Source of the DNA: Glandiceps talaboti
Lineage: Eukaryota > Hemichordata > Enteropneusta > Spengelidae
Direction: 5' to 3'
DNA length: 64,000 bases
NCBI RefSeq assembly: GCF_964340395.1
Contig: NC_135558.1
Span: forward strand, 24,906,425 to 24,970,424
This document shows positions 14,016 through 24,910 of the stretch, one piece after another. The stretch's first letter is position 1. Every line of letters starts with the position of its first letter. A model generated the notes under the pieces. It did no database searches. It worked only from the letters and a program-made list of their open reading frames with translations, and had not been told where the DNA came from. Position numbers and translations under genes: made by a program.

Positions 14016-14975
14016 ACCTCCCGTAAGGGTACGGGAGGTATTAAAAGGGGAATGGCTGTCTGTGTGTCTGTCTGTCTGTCTGTCTGTGTCATCATTTTCT
14101 AAAAATCGGCTGGCTCAATTATAATGAAATTTGGGATATATAATCTTTAGGGTAATAGCTAGAACTGATTAGGTTTTGAGCCAGATCTGTTAATATTTAA
14201 TTAGAGAAATTTGCATATTAATAAAATCAACTAATTACACAATATCTTAAGACTGCATACTTCAATTTCAATATAATTTAGTATATTCGTTAAACATAAC
14301 AACATACATTTGTCCTATAAAATTCGTTGATGTATCTTAGAGCGTTAATGAATAATTTGCATAATTAATTATTTTTCGTAATTAGGCTATATCTTAAGAA
14401 TACATACTTCAAATTCAACATAATTTAGTACATACACTAACCATAAGAAAACACATATGTCCTATCAAGTTTGTTGATGCACCATACAGTGTTAATGAAT
14501 AATTTGCATAATTAATGATTTTCGATAATTAGGCTATATCTTAAGAATACATAATTCAATTCCAATATAATTCAGTACACACGTTAACCATAACAATCGC
14601 ATATGTCCTGTAAAGTTTGTTGGTGTACCTTTCAGTGTTAATGAATAATTTGCATAATTAATGATTCTTGGTAATTAGGCTATATCTTACGACTGCATGC
14701 TTCAATTTCAATACAATTCAGTACATACATTAACCATAACAAATTGTGTATGTCCTATAAAGTTAGTTGATGTACCTTACAGTGTTAATGAATAATTTGC
14801 ATAATTAATGATTTTCAGTAATTAGGCTATATCTTAAGACTGCATTAAGTAGTATCATACACTCTTACATACATTAACCTAAGAAAGCACGCTTGTCCAA
14901 AAAACAAAGCCTGTTACCATAGTTTTTTTAGTTTAATGAGTTATTTGCATAATTAGTGATTCCCTTACGGGAGGC
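14016..14975 (+). mobile_element. Hairpin-headed tandem-core element, family CCTCCCG
   Basis: The left end is a near-perfect hairpin (ACCTCCCGTA, then TACGGGAGGT) at 14016-14040, followed by a TCTG/TGTC microsatellite and a diverged leader. The core is a tandem array of about 147 bp with GCTATATCTTA starting near 14384, 14531, 14677 and 14824, plus a diverged first unit. The right end, CCCTTACGGGAGG at 14962-14974, is the reverse complement of the left CCTCCCGTAAGGG. The left flank is TA; the right flank is CA. There is no ORF, so it is non-autonomous. The layout resembles Helentron-associated or pearl-type elements known from invertebrates; assignment to a class is inference. Confidence 0.8.
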
Positions 14976-15004
14976 ATTCAGTTTAAATCTGGTTTACTCT
15001 ACTC

Positions 15005-15140
15005 TATGTTTCCATGGAAACAGCTGTCCTATTTTAGGCAATTTGTGTTACAACAGATAGCCCCATGTCATATATGTCAAAAACAAGGAAATTTTTTCAT
15101 TAATTTTCATTTCTTTCCATGTTTTTTGTCAAATTTTGGA
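15005..15140 (+). repeat. Interspersed repeat (GTTTCCATGGAA family), partial copy
   Basis: ATGTTTCCATGGAAACAGC, then TTGTGTTACAACAGATAGC and CATATATGTCAAAA match the first part of the copy at 13690, in the same orientation, with clear divergence. Confidence 0.65.
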
Positions 15141-15149
15141 AAAATCATC

Positions 15150-17790
15150 CACATCATCTAAGTCTCAGTGCTCTTTACACAACAAAAAGAATTGCATGTA
15201 AAAGGTAGCAATTAATAAAATACCAAAAAATGTCATACTAATGAAGTACTAAAATGCGTCGTACAAAAAAAATATCTAAAAAAATATTTAAAATGCCATA
15301 TACAAAGTGGAGAGAGAAAAATTAAAATCTTACACTCCATAATGAACTTTAAAAAGATGGGTTTTCAGGGTGTGTTTAAAAGATTCAATAGAACAATTAG
15401 GAGTGATTTTAAAAGGTAGTTCATTCCATAGGATCGGTGCTGCGATGGAAAAGGCACAGAAACCATAGTTTTTGGTTGTTGTGTTGGTGTCATCTTGACA
15501 AAAGTAATCCTTCCGATGAACAAAGTGTGCGCCTAGGAACTCGGATGTCTATTAGTGAGCATAGATAATCTGGACATTTGCCGGAGATAATTTTATATGT
15601 CAGGAGAATGATCTTGAATTGAATTCGTTTCTCAACAGGCAGCCAGTGTAAATTACGTAGAACAGGTGTTATGTGATCGAATTTCTTTGTACCGGTAATG
15701 AGTCGTGCAGCGGCGTTCTGTACAGATTGTATCTTTTGAAGTTGGTAGTTGTAGATTCCGTATAGCATAGTATTGCAATAATCTAGTCGTGATGTGACAA
15801 ACACGTGCATTAACTTCTCCATTGTTGGAACCTCGATCAAGCAACGGATTTTGCCAATCCTGTATAATGAAAAGTATGCTGATTTGCAGATGTTATTTAC
15901 TTGACTTGTCATGAAACCATCTGAATCTAACGTGACACCAAGATTTTTGGCTAACATAGTTGGACAAATTTCTGAGGATGCTATCAAGGTTCGGCTTCTT
16001 AATCATCTTCAAACCGTAGTTCAAGGTCTAATTTAACGTCATTTGGTGTATTGTATACAGCGTAGATTCCGGTATCATCTGCATATAACATGTAGTCTAG
16101 ACCGTGTCAGGATATGATTTCATCAGTGGGTGTTGTATAAAGAGTAAAAAAGTATTGGTCCTAATATGGAACCCTGTGGAACACTGAAACATAAGATTGC
16201 ATCATGCGATGCTGTAGAGTCAATGGAAACAGGTTGAACACGACTAATTAGATATGAACGGAACCATTCTAAAGCCATGCCCGTTACTCCGAATCAATGT
16301 GCAGTAGGATGTCGTGATCTAGAGTATCGAACGCTGCTGATAAATCGAGCATAACTAAGATGACATCCTTACGTGTATCCAGGGCCACCATTATGTCATT
16401 ATGTACACATAGAAGTGCCGTCTCAGTGCTGTGCCAAGCGTTTGACACTTCACATATAACTAATTCTCAGACAGGTAGCCTTTCAGTTGGCCAGCAATGA
16501 CATGCTCCAAATATTTGGACAAAAAACTCAAATTTGACACAGGTCTATAGTTCTTAAGTACATTATGATCAAGGTTCGGCTTCTTAATCAATGGTCTAAC
16601 TATACCAGTCTTGAAACACTGTGGAAAGACACCTGTCAAAAGTGAAACATTGAATAAATGAGCACGATCTCATAAACACAGTCTTTAAAAAGATCAGTTG
16701 GTAAAATATCTAAATTACAGGATTTAGAAGGAGATTTCAGGATTAATTTCGAAATATCATCTTCTGTGACTCGAACAAAAGATGGTAATGAAATAATTTG
16801 GAGATGAAGTAACACTTTGATCAATTACAGGCGCAAGACCTCCCCTAAGCCTTTCTACCTTATGCTGGAAAAAAATCAAAAAACGTATTGCTAAGTTCAC
16901 TGAAAGGTACGTTAGTTGGTGTAATCTTAGAACTGGCTTTCGTCGATCCGGTAAGTTCATCGATGATGGTAAATAGTCCCTTTGTGTCCGCAGCATCAAT
17001 GCACGAGCGATGATAGTCAGCTTTAATTTCATCCGCGTGACGATTATATTGTAATCTCTTGGCCACGACATCTCACATCTCCCGGTGAACAGCTAATTTT
17101 GTGCTATGCCAATTCCGCTCTTATTGTCTGACTATTTTCCTCAATGTTAGCAATTCTTCATTATACCATGGGGCTCTTGGTTTCATGGTGAAAGTTTTGA
17201 TGCTTACCAGTGCTAACTCGTCGAGAATCTTAGTTGTAGTAACATCATATAAATAACACAGCTTGTTCACATCTATGTTCCGTGGAAAATTAGAGAGAGA
17301 CGTAGATAGCCTTGACTTTAATACTGCTCGCTCGATGGATCGGAAGTTGCGACCAGGCGTGGGTTACCTTTGCATTTGGTGGTCTGGTAACATTGACATT
17401 GAACTGGACAAGACTGTGATCGGATACAAGGATGTCAGTAGTATTAATACAATTCTGTATACGACCGCATTATAAGCAGATCAAGTATGTGTCCATGCAT
17501 GTGGGTTGGTTTAGTTACATGCTGCTGAAAATCTTTGGCATTTAGTAAATCATCAAAATTAGCAGCATAGCATGAATTCGGGTCATTCAAATGAAGTGAC
17601 AGTTTCTAGTAACATAGCTAATTCCTCTAGAAAATCTTTCGTCGTACTATTTTTCTTAGTTTTTGGTGGGTGGTAAATTGTGATGATGCGTAAACTTTCA
17701 CTTGAAGAACGAAAGCAGATATCGAAAGATTCAAATGATTTGAAAGCATGCGTTGCGATGACTGTCCAAACCAAATTTGTAGCAATGAAA
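15150..17790 (-). pseudogene. LINE-2n: L2/CR1-like non-LTR element, 5' truncated
   Basis: Read on the minus strand from 17790. APE endonuclease C-terminal half: SLRIITIYHPPKTKKN, then HGHILDLLIMRS, SDHSLV and a PRAPWYNEEL block. RT fingers: VTEDDISKLILKSPSKSCN, then FKTGIVRPLIKKPNLD and KNYRPVSNLSFLSKYLE. Motif [17 protein letters not shown] near 16330. Motif B: VPQGSILGP near 16170. Motif C: YADD near 16085. Thumb: SRLDYCNTMLYG and HWLPVEKRIQFKI. C-terminus: AFSIAAPILWNELPF with a stop near 15328. The 165-codon frame at 15490-15987 is the longest intact piece. Several frameshifts and stops make it non-functional. The block order and the SRLDYCN/HWLPV signatures fit the L2/CR1 group. The 5' end is missing; about 15150-15320 is the presumed 3' UTR. 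Confidence 0.9.
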
Positions 17791-17829
17791 TCTCTTCAAA
17801 ATGATAAAATGGTTAAAGATAATTGGTTT

Positions 17830-18077
17830 GTCTATAGCTTCACAAAATATATTTCGGATATCATTTATGAAAATATTGAAAAGATTTGGCGACAAGTTAC
17901 TCCCTTGCTTTATAGATGTAAACCCTTCAGTTTCACCATGATTTAGTTTAACTTTGTAGTTTAAATTGCAGTACATGGACTTAAAGAATAACACATCTCT
18001 CCAAACACTGTCAAATGCCTGCCTAAAATCAACAAAGCAACTATATAGGCGTTTTGGGTTACCAGTATTAACTTTTT
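17830..18077 (-). pseudogene. LINE-1n, segment 3: RT motifs A and B
   Basis: The minus strand reads CFVDFRQAFDSVWRDVLFFK (motif A with the catalytic D in FVDF and AFDSVW), then IKQGSNLSPNLFNIFINDI (motif B region, degenerate GxxQG-x-x-LSP) and FCEAIDKPI. It breaks there. The expected continuation, xxIPINCIQYADD, is found at 10876 downward, about 7 kb away, with LINE-2n and other repeats in between. Confidence 0.88.
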
Positions 18078-19195
18078 AGTCCCCGCGGACGAAGTCCGGA
18101 ACGGGGACTTATGGATTGGGTTCCGTCTGTCCGTCCGTGCGTCCGTGCGTCCGTGTGTCCGTGTGTCCGTCCATCCGTCCGTCCGCAGCTGTTTCTTGGA
18201 GATGCCTGTACCGATTTTTTTCAAACTTGGTACAGGGGCAACATGCTATGGCATACATATGCACGTCAATTTGTTTTATGATACGATCCAATATGGCCGC
18301 CTAGCAGCCATTTTGTTTGCGAATTTTCCCTGTCTAAAGCCATAACTCAGACATGCTCACACAGATCTCATTCAGAGTTGATATTAGGACAGTGTTCTAT
18401 GGCATATATGTGCATATTCATTGTTGTCATGATACGATCCAATATGGCCGCCTGGCAGCCATTTTGTTTGTGAATTTTCATGTCCAAAGCCATAACTTAG
18501 ACATGCTTGAACACATCTCATTCAAAGTTGGTATTAGGACAGTGTTCTATGACATACATGTGCATATCCATTTTCATTGTGATACGATCCAATATGGCTG
18601 CCTGGCAGCCATTTTGTTTGCAAATTTTCCATGTCCAAAGTCATAACTCAGACATGCTTGAACAGATCTCATTCAAAGTTGGTATTAGGACAGTGTTCTA
18701 TGACATACATGTGCATATCCATTTTCATTGTGATACGATCCAATATGGCTGCCTGGCAGCCATTTTGTTTGCAAATTTTCCATGTCCAAAGTCATAACTC
18801 AGACATGCTTGAACAGATCTCATTCAAAGTTGGTATTAGGACAGTGTTCTATGACATACATGTGCATATCCATTTTCATTGTGATACGATCCAATATGGC
18901 TGCCTGGCAGCCATTTCGTGTGTGAATTTTCCATGTCCAAAGCCATAACTCAGACATGCTTGAACAGATCTCATTCAGAGTTGGTATTAGGACAGTGTTC
19001 TATGACATACATTTGCATATCCATTTTCATATTGATATGATCCCCCATACCCGACCAATCCTTTATTGTTGTAGGCATGTTCCATGTCCGACAAGCAGAC
19101 ACAACATATCTAAGTCTGTTTGATTTAGGTTCACAAGCGTTGTTGCGTGATCAGAGTAGTGCTAATTCCTTAAAACCCAATCATAGCGGGGACTA
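18078..19195 (+). mobile_element. Hairpin-headed tandem-core element, family GTCCCCGC
   Basis: The left end is GTCCCCGCGGACGAAGTCC followed by GGAACGGGGAC, an imperfect hairpin, then a TCCG/TGCG microsatellite (18125-18185). The core has five units of 150-151 bp, with ATACGATCCAATATGGC at 18281, 18432, 18582, 18733 and 18884 and a decayed sixth. The right end is GCGGGGAC at 19186-19193. Both ends are flanked by TA (18077-18078 and 19194-19195). It splits the reading of LINE-1n between RT fingers and motif A, which proves it is an insertion. Repeated plus-strand frames with HVHIHFHCDTIQYGCLAAI are a by-product of the near 3n unit and not a gene. Confidence 0.88.
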
Positions 19196-19440
19196 TGTCA
19201 TTCTCAATGGCTTGTTTGTTATATAATGCTCTATCAATTGCGGTTTTAAGTAGAAATATTAGAAATATTGCATTAGTTGTGCGTTTCTGCTTCCTAAAGC
19301 CAAATTGTGAACTATTTAATAAATTATTATTCTCATTCTCAGGTACATTGACAATCTATTGTTTAAAACCCCAGTGCAGCTTGAAAGTGCAATTGCCCAA
19401 TTATTATTGGGATCTAATTTATCACCAGATTTATGTAATG
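19196..19440 (-). pseudogene. LINE-1n, segment 2: RT fingers
   Basis: The minus strand gives PLHKSGDKLDPNN, then IALSSC, LNNRLSMYLR and, after small frame changes, FGFRKQKRTTNAIF-like text (K(S/K)GDKLDPNNYRGI-type fingers). It is cut on the left by the GTCCCCGC element and on the right by the Ngaro-like element at 19441. Joining across the second gives FPESWKSTLMPLHKSGD, a continuous RT reading. Confidence 0.88.
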
Positions 19441-19443
19441 GCA

Positions 19444-19649
19444 CAAGTAATGTTGGGATTATAGCATAGTCATATAATCGCGGTTAATGCCAGGGGGATG
19501 ACTCCAATCAAATACACGGGCTGCAATCCGAAACCAAACACTGTTCTCCTATTACATTAATATATATATTAACTCCCATCCCCGCTCAGCCTCTTCCTGC
19601 TAACGTTCGCACAGTGAACACAAGCACCATCACCCTAGGCAAACATTTT
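19444..19649 (+). repeat. Ngaro-like element, A1 repeat (left terminus)
   Basis: 206 bp starting CAAGTAATGTTGGGATTA and ending CCCTAGGCAAACATTTT. Nearly identical copies at 24138-24343 (A2) and 24911-25116 (A3). It probably carries the promoter and the left recombinase site; that function is inferred from DIRS-group organisation. Confidence 0.9.
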
Positions 19650-19840
19650 TACAACTTGACTTCAGCCTGCAGTCACCTCAGCCTACTACCTTACACCACA
19701 CTATGCCTAACAACGCCGGCAGCCAACCAAAAAGAGCCCGCAAGACGCCTGCTCGCTACAAGTCTAGTAGCAGCTCAACTGGTCTCCCCTCCGACTGTCG
19801 GTGATCGGGAAAAAGCCTATCGACGGCAACGAACGCTACC

Positions 19841-21016
19841 ATGGGCGATAGCATCACCGTCAGCCGGACCCAACTGGACGCCCTCATCCAAGAGAGGGTC
19901 GATATAGCCTTACGCACACATACCATCCCAGGCATGACACAATTGACCACCGATAACAGCCAACCCGTCCGTCCACAGGACCTGCTCTCCCTGTCACCAG
20001 CCTCGGAGGCGAGTTCGGACCACATACGACCAAATCCTGCCACGCTGCCGACAACATTCCAGTCAATTTTACCACCCAGTGGACTGTATCCGGATGTCAA
20101 CATCACCAGCGTCCACCCCGGAAGTTCGTCGGCCGGAAAAGGACTGCAACCCGATGGGGGCGCACGCCCGACTTCCGATGTCAACATCCGGTCCAACATG
20201 GCGGTGCCCATACCAAACATTCATATAGCTCGGCAGCCACCAATCCAACCGTCCACCGACACCACACTCGCCACGACCACGCCGCTTCCGGCCTCTGTTC
20301 CACCAGCTCACCTACACCTACCATTCCTGGACCAGTCCATGCTTAATTCGCTCGCAAATCCGGGTAAGTTTATCGAATTTTCCGACCTTCATCCGGACTC
20401 AATGAAGCCCAATAATAACACTTTGGCAAAAACTCATATCACCTTCGACCCGGACTCACAGGGCATTGTAACATACACATCCCAGACAAGGAAAAAGGTC
20501 ACAGACTTCCACACGTGGCTAGAATGTTTCACCATCTTCGCTGCTTATCGCTCATTCTACTCTCCAAGTGAGGCAATACCCCTGTTCAATTACCTACATT
20601 ATATGGTCTCCAAAGCACATACGTACAAGCCGGAGGCTTGGCTCGGGTACGATCGCGCATTTCGCCAAGAAGCAGCCCGCTATGTCGGCCTTCGCGACTG
20701 GTCCTCACCAAACATTAACCTGGATACACACCACTTCACACTGTCACCCCACTTGCTACTGCCTTCGTGCTACACGTGTGGAGAAGGAGGCCACCTCGCA
20801 CACCAATGCAAAAGTCGTGCCGCCAACCCTTACACCTGGGTAAACCCGGATCCTCGGCCTAATCAGTCTGCCTCGCCTCCCATCTGCCGCTACTTCAACC
20901 GAGGCAAGTGCCAAACCCCGTGTAGGTACAAGCGAATACACAAGTGCTCGTCATGCGGATCCCCAGACCACCCAGGGCACACCCACACCACATCTGAATC
21001 CAGAACCACGGTGTAG
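19841..21016 (+). CDS. Gag-like protein of the Ngaro-like element
   Basis: 391 codons from ATG at 19841 to TAG at 21014. The N-terminal 200 residues are rich in P, S and T. A capsid-like stretch around residues 215-290 contains DFHTWLECFTIFAAY and YKPEAWLGYDRAFRQEA. A CCHC zinc knuckle, CYTCGEGGHLAHQC, lies at residues 310-323. It is followed by a second cysteine-rich block, CRYFNRGKCQTPCRY then CSSCGSPDHPGH, typical of metazoan DIRS-group Gag. The role would be RNA binding and particle assembly. The frame is open upstream to an earlier ATG at 19703 (MPNNAGSQPKRARKTPARY) except for a TGA at 19802-19804, so the true start was probably 19703 and the ORF listed is the intact remainder. RT follows about 80 bp downstream in another frame. 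Confidence 0.82.
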   Translation: MGDSITVSRTQLDALIQERVDIALRTHTIPGMTQLTTDNSQPVRPQDLLSLSPASEASSDHIRPNPATLPTTFQSILPPSGLYPDVNITSVHPGSSSAGKGLQPDGGARPTSDVNIRSNMAVPIPNIHIARQPPIQPSTDTTLATTTPLPASVPPAHLHLPFLDQSMLNSLANPGKFIEFSDLHPDSMKPNNNTLAKTHITFDPDSQGIVTYTSQTRKKVTDFHTWLECFTIFAAYRSFYSPSEAIPLFNYLHYMVSKAHTYKPEAWLGYDRAFRQEAARYVGLRDWSSPNINLDTHHFTLSPHLLLPSCYTCGEGGHLAHQCKSRAANPYTWVNPDPRPNQSASPPICRYFNRGKCQTPCRYKRIHKCSSCGSPDHPGHTHTTSESRTTV

Positions 21017-21069
21017 AACTCGGCTTCACAGGACCTCACCATCCTCGTAGAGTTCGCAATACAAACTCA

Positions 21070-22553
21070 ACCCTTGCACACCCTGACGTCATTACAATGG
21101 CCATCACCAAAGAACTCGACCTCGGTCACACAATTGGCCCCTTCACCAAGCCTCCTCTCCAGAATTTCGTCGTCAACTCGCTCGGCATCCGGCCTAAGAA
21201 AAATGGCGGCCATAGGATCATCATGGACCTCTCGCGCCCTACCTCCGACAGCATCAACGATCACATCTCGAAGGAGGAATACTCCCTCAAGTTCTCGCGA
21301 ATCGATGACACGGTTGCCATGGTAAATAAATACGGGCCCGGGACCCTTCTCGCGAAGATCGATATTAAACACGCATTTCGCCTCTGTCCGGTTTGACGCC
21401 AAGATTGGCACCTCCTAGGCTTCTACTGGCGGGGCCACTACTTCTTTGACCGGGTCCTACCGTTCGGTCTCCGCTCGGCACCTTACCTCTTCAATCGCTT
21501 CGCAGATGCCATCGAATGGATCGTGCGTCATCGGGCTACCACCACTGACCTACTTCACTATCTCGATGATTTCCTCACCGTGGGACCGCCAGATGACTCA
21601 ACTTGCAAATACAACATGACAACATTGCTCTAAACGTGCAAGGACCTCGGGGTACCCACTGCCAAGGAAAAAATCGAAGGGCCGACTCCTGTCATAACAT
21701 TCCTGGGCGTCGAGCTTGACTCAGTCCGCATGTCCATCAGGCTACCACAGGACAAATTGCACGACCTTCTCCAAACCCTCCCACTCTGGCTAACACGTAC
21801 ATCAGCGACGAAGCGCGACCTTCTCTTTTTTGATCGGTACCCTCAGTTTTGCCTGTAAGTGCATACCTGCCGGCCGCATATTCCTACGCCGCATGAACGA
21901 CCTCAGCACGACCACCAAAACACTCACAGCCAACATCACACTCACCGCCGACTTTCGTAGCGACGTTCAGTGGTGGTGCGAGTTCCTCCCAACCTGGAAC
22001 AGGTCTGCCTCCATGCTTCAATCTTCCTGGACTTCTGCCCCCGACATAGACCTCACCACCGGCGCGTCGTCCACCCTCGGGTGCGGGGGATACTACGCAG
22101 GCCACTGGTTCTCCTACCCATGGCCCGGACACATTGTGCAATGACACTGACTACTCTATACAATGGAAAGAACTACTCCCGATATATATAGCATGTTTAA
22201 TTTGGGGGCATTTATGGCACCGTCTAAGAATAATGTTCCACTGCGACAATGAAGCAGTCATTAATATTTGGAAAAAAGGGTCAACGCCGTGCCCCCGCAT
22301 CATGCACCTCGTTTGCGAAATATTCTTCACAGCAGCCAAAGGCAACTTCCACGTCATGGTCAGACACATTGCTGGTACTACTAACACTATCGCTGATTCT
22401 CTCTCTCATTTACAGATGGACCGCTTCCGACAGCTGGCACCAGAAGCAGACAAGCATGCAACGGCCGTACCCAGCATACGCCTCAACGAACAATCACTCC
22501 TACCACCGCGGCCGAGACACAGTGGCTCACAACACATGCGAGGGAGTACATGA
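21070..22553 (+). pseudogene. Reverse transcriptase-RNase H of the Ngaro-like element, broken
   Basis: The reading begins around TLAHPDVITM (ATG 21097). RT blocks in order: NSLGIRPKKNGGHRIIMDL (fingers), AKIDIKHAFRLCPV (motif A, D in KIDIKHAF), VLPFGLRSAPYLFNRF (motif B, FGLRSAP), LLHYLDDFLTVG (motif C, YLDD) and FLGVELDS. Breaks are TGA at 21394-21396, TAA at 21631-21633, a frameshift near 21825 in a T run, and another near 22125. RNase H-like text follows: CGGYYAGHWFS, HCDNEAVINIW and RHIAGTTNTIADSLSH. The last frame ends in a TGA at 22551-22553, overlapping the YR start as ATGA. FGLRSAP with YLDD is the DIRS-group type rather than gypsy or copia. Confidence 0.88.
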
Positions 22554-23539
22554 AACTGAGTATCGCCACGACGACCAGAAAGACATATCACACCGGCCAA
22601 ACTCGGTATGTAGATTTCTGCAAAACTTACGATATACAACCACTGCCACTGACACAGCGGTCAGCCGTACTATTTGTAACGCACCTAGCAAGGCAGAACC
22701 TCGCGTACAAAACGATAAAGGTATACCTAGCTGCCATCCTGAATGGGCACATCGAACAAGGGTACGGGGATGTGATATCAGACGATCTGATACTAAGGCG
22801 AACATTGCAAGGCATTAAACATCAACATGGGGACGCGACACGGCAACGTCTGCCCGTAACTATCGAAATCATGCGAACGTTGAAGAACACGCTATGAGAG
22901 CACCCAGGCTATCACCTCCATGATAAGATCATGCTGTGGTCAGCATGCACGCTCGCATTCTTCGGGTTCTTGCGGGTAGGGGAATTTACGTCACCCACGC
23001 CTACTCGCTTCGACGAAAGACAGACATTACTTGGATCGGACATCTCCCTTGATACCATTCTGGTCGTCATAGTGAAGGTGGCCAAGACCGACCCCTTCAG
23101 ACACGGTAACGCCATCCAAATAGCGCCCTCCGACTCATCCATATGTGCTGTCCACGCCTACGAGAAATATGCTAGCTTCAGGAAGGGGTCTGGGGAGGGC
23201 CCAGCCTTCGTGTTCAGAGACGGACGATATCTCACGCGACAATCGTTGTCCACGCTATTACGCGACCTACTCACGCGGGCTCGGATCTTACACGCCCACA
23301 AGTACACCACACACAGTTTCAGGAGTGGGGCAGCCACCACGGCCGCTGCCGCCAAACTCCCAGACTGGCTCATCAAAACTCTGGGCCGATGGAGAAGTGA
23401 CGCCTACCAGATATATGTGAATACGCCCACGACCATCCTACAAAGTGTACCGCACCACACGCGAGTCAAGAGGACATCCGACGCGACCCAAGGAATCAAA
23501 TGTGTGACCTACGGGACCTCGCTTAGCTCCGTGACTTAG
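22550..23539 (+). pseudogene. Tyrosine recombinase of the Ngaro-like element, one nonsense codon
   Basis: One frame runs from ATG 22550 to TAG 23537, broken only by a TGA at 22895-22897. N-terminal SAM-like core-binding part: TYHTGQTRYVDFCKTYDIQ and LTQRSAVLFVTHLARQ. Catalytic part: FFGFLRVGEF (first catalytic R), HKYTTHSFRSGAATT (H-x-x-R), LGRWRSDAYQIYVNTP (nucleophile Y in YQIYV). The R, H-x-x-R and Y residues are all present. The enzyme would insert a circular cDNA intermediate without target duplication. ATGA overlap with the RT-RH stop suggests coupled translation in the active parent. Confidence 0.9.
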
Positions 23540-23846
23540 ACAATCAATGCCAGTGACACCAAGCTAATTAACATTATCTAACGTTGCATCGTTGGTACTC
23601 GATCATTGTCATCAACCACATTACCTAAGACTGCATAGGGTGTGCCATGCAACCCTGACCTAAGTGAATAAGGGCTAAGACTAGGACACTAGGCCCAACC
23701 GTGCGGACTGTCATATCTTACCACCATTTATATATGTTATGTGATTACAACCATAGAATAACCATGCATATCCCAATTGTCATACCATACTGACCAAAGC
23801 AAACGGCATGCCAGACAACACCATTCTAACCTTAGCAAATTAATTT
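23540..23846. other. Untranslated stretch between YR and B1
   Basis: About 300 bp of the Ngaro-like element after the recombinase stop. No conserved protein frame was seen. It ends at the GGGGGGCTGCC start of B1. Confidence 0.5.
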
Positions 23847-24137
23847 GGGGGGCTGCCGCCACGGGGCTCACTGGCTGTGACCAGGCATGCGGGGCACAGA
23901 CCGCGGCGGTGTGAGACTCACACGCAGACCCTGCACCGCCCAATGCTCTGCCCTGTTCACAATACATGCCCCCGCTGGTGGCTGGCAACACTACGGTACC
24001 ACGCCTTCCATGACGTGATGTCACTCAGACAGGCGAGTGGCCTCACGACATGGCTGCTCGCTACGACACCTGCACGTGAAGCTCGCTCCCCCCTTCTTTA
24101 ACGGCACATCTTGTCTCTGAGTCATCATTTATTGGCA
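23847..24137 (+). repeat. Ngaro-like element, B1 repeat with GCA junction to A2
   Basis: 291 bp from GGGGGGCTGCCGCCACGG to CATCATTTATTGGCA. It abuts A2 through the trinucleotide GCA (24135-24137). Copies at 24620-24910 (B2) and 25393-25683 (B3) are offset by exactly 773 bp. The B-GCA-A junction is what a circularised intermediate would show. Confidence 0.9.
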
Positions 24138-24910
24138 CAAATAATGTTGGGATTATAGCATAGTCATATAATCGCGGTTAATGCCAGGGGGATGACTCCA
24201 ATCAAATACACGGGCTGCAATCCGAAACCAAAAACTGTTCTCCTATTACATTAATATATATATTAACTCCCATCCCCACTCAGCCTCTTCCTGCTAACGT
24301 TCGCACAGTGAACACAAGCACCATCACCCTAGGCAAACATTTTCCCACCCACCCACTCCTGATACACACCTGCATATACAAAACCCATGGATGCACATAA
24401 TACTCAATCCATGCACAATGCCTGATTTAACATACACACACCGTGGGGAACACCAACAGGCACCACGCACTCCATCGTCAGGACACCCACCTAGGGCGTG
24501 CTCCATGACATGGCTGTCTGCTATGACGCCTGCCAAATATCAGATATCGAAAAACAAATGAAAAAAGAATTAAACAAAAGAATGAGAAGGATTGAATGTT
24601 ATTATCAATAACACAGTAAGGGGGGCTGCCGCCACGGGGCTCACTGGCTGTGACCAGGCATGCGGGGCACAGACCGCGGCGGTGCGAGACTCACACGCAG
24701 ACCCTGCACCGCCCAATGCTCTGCCCTGTTCACAGTACACGCCCCCGCTGGTGGCTGGCAACACTCGGGTACCATGCCTTCCATGACGTGATGTCACTCA
24801 GACAGGCGAGTGGCCTCACGACATGGCTGCTCGCTACGACACCTGCATGTGAAGCTCGCTCCCCCCTTCTTTAACGGCACATCTTGTCTCTGAGTCATCA
24901 TTTATTGGCA
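24138..24910 (+). repeat. Ngaro-like element, A2-C-B2 unit (first 773-bp tandem copy)
   Basis: A2 (24138-24343), a 276-bp middle part C (24344-24619) that I do not find elsewhere in the element, and B2 (24620-24910). The next unit follows directly. Differences from the next copy are few, for example CCCCACTCAGCC versus CCCCGCTCAGCC. Confidence 0.9.

Noticed and set aside
18116-18948. Overlapping plus-strand ORFs with a repeated HVHIHFHCDTIQYG peptide
   Set aside because: They are translations of the 150-151 bp tandem core of a non-autonomous element in alternating frames.
21067-21411. Minus-strand ORFs across the Ngaro-like element
   Set aside because: They are shadows of the plus-strand gag, RT and recombinase frames in GC-richer DNA.
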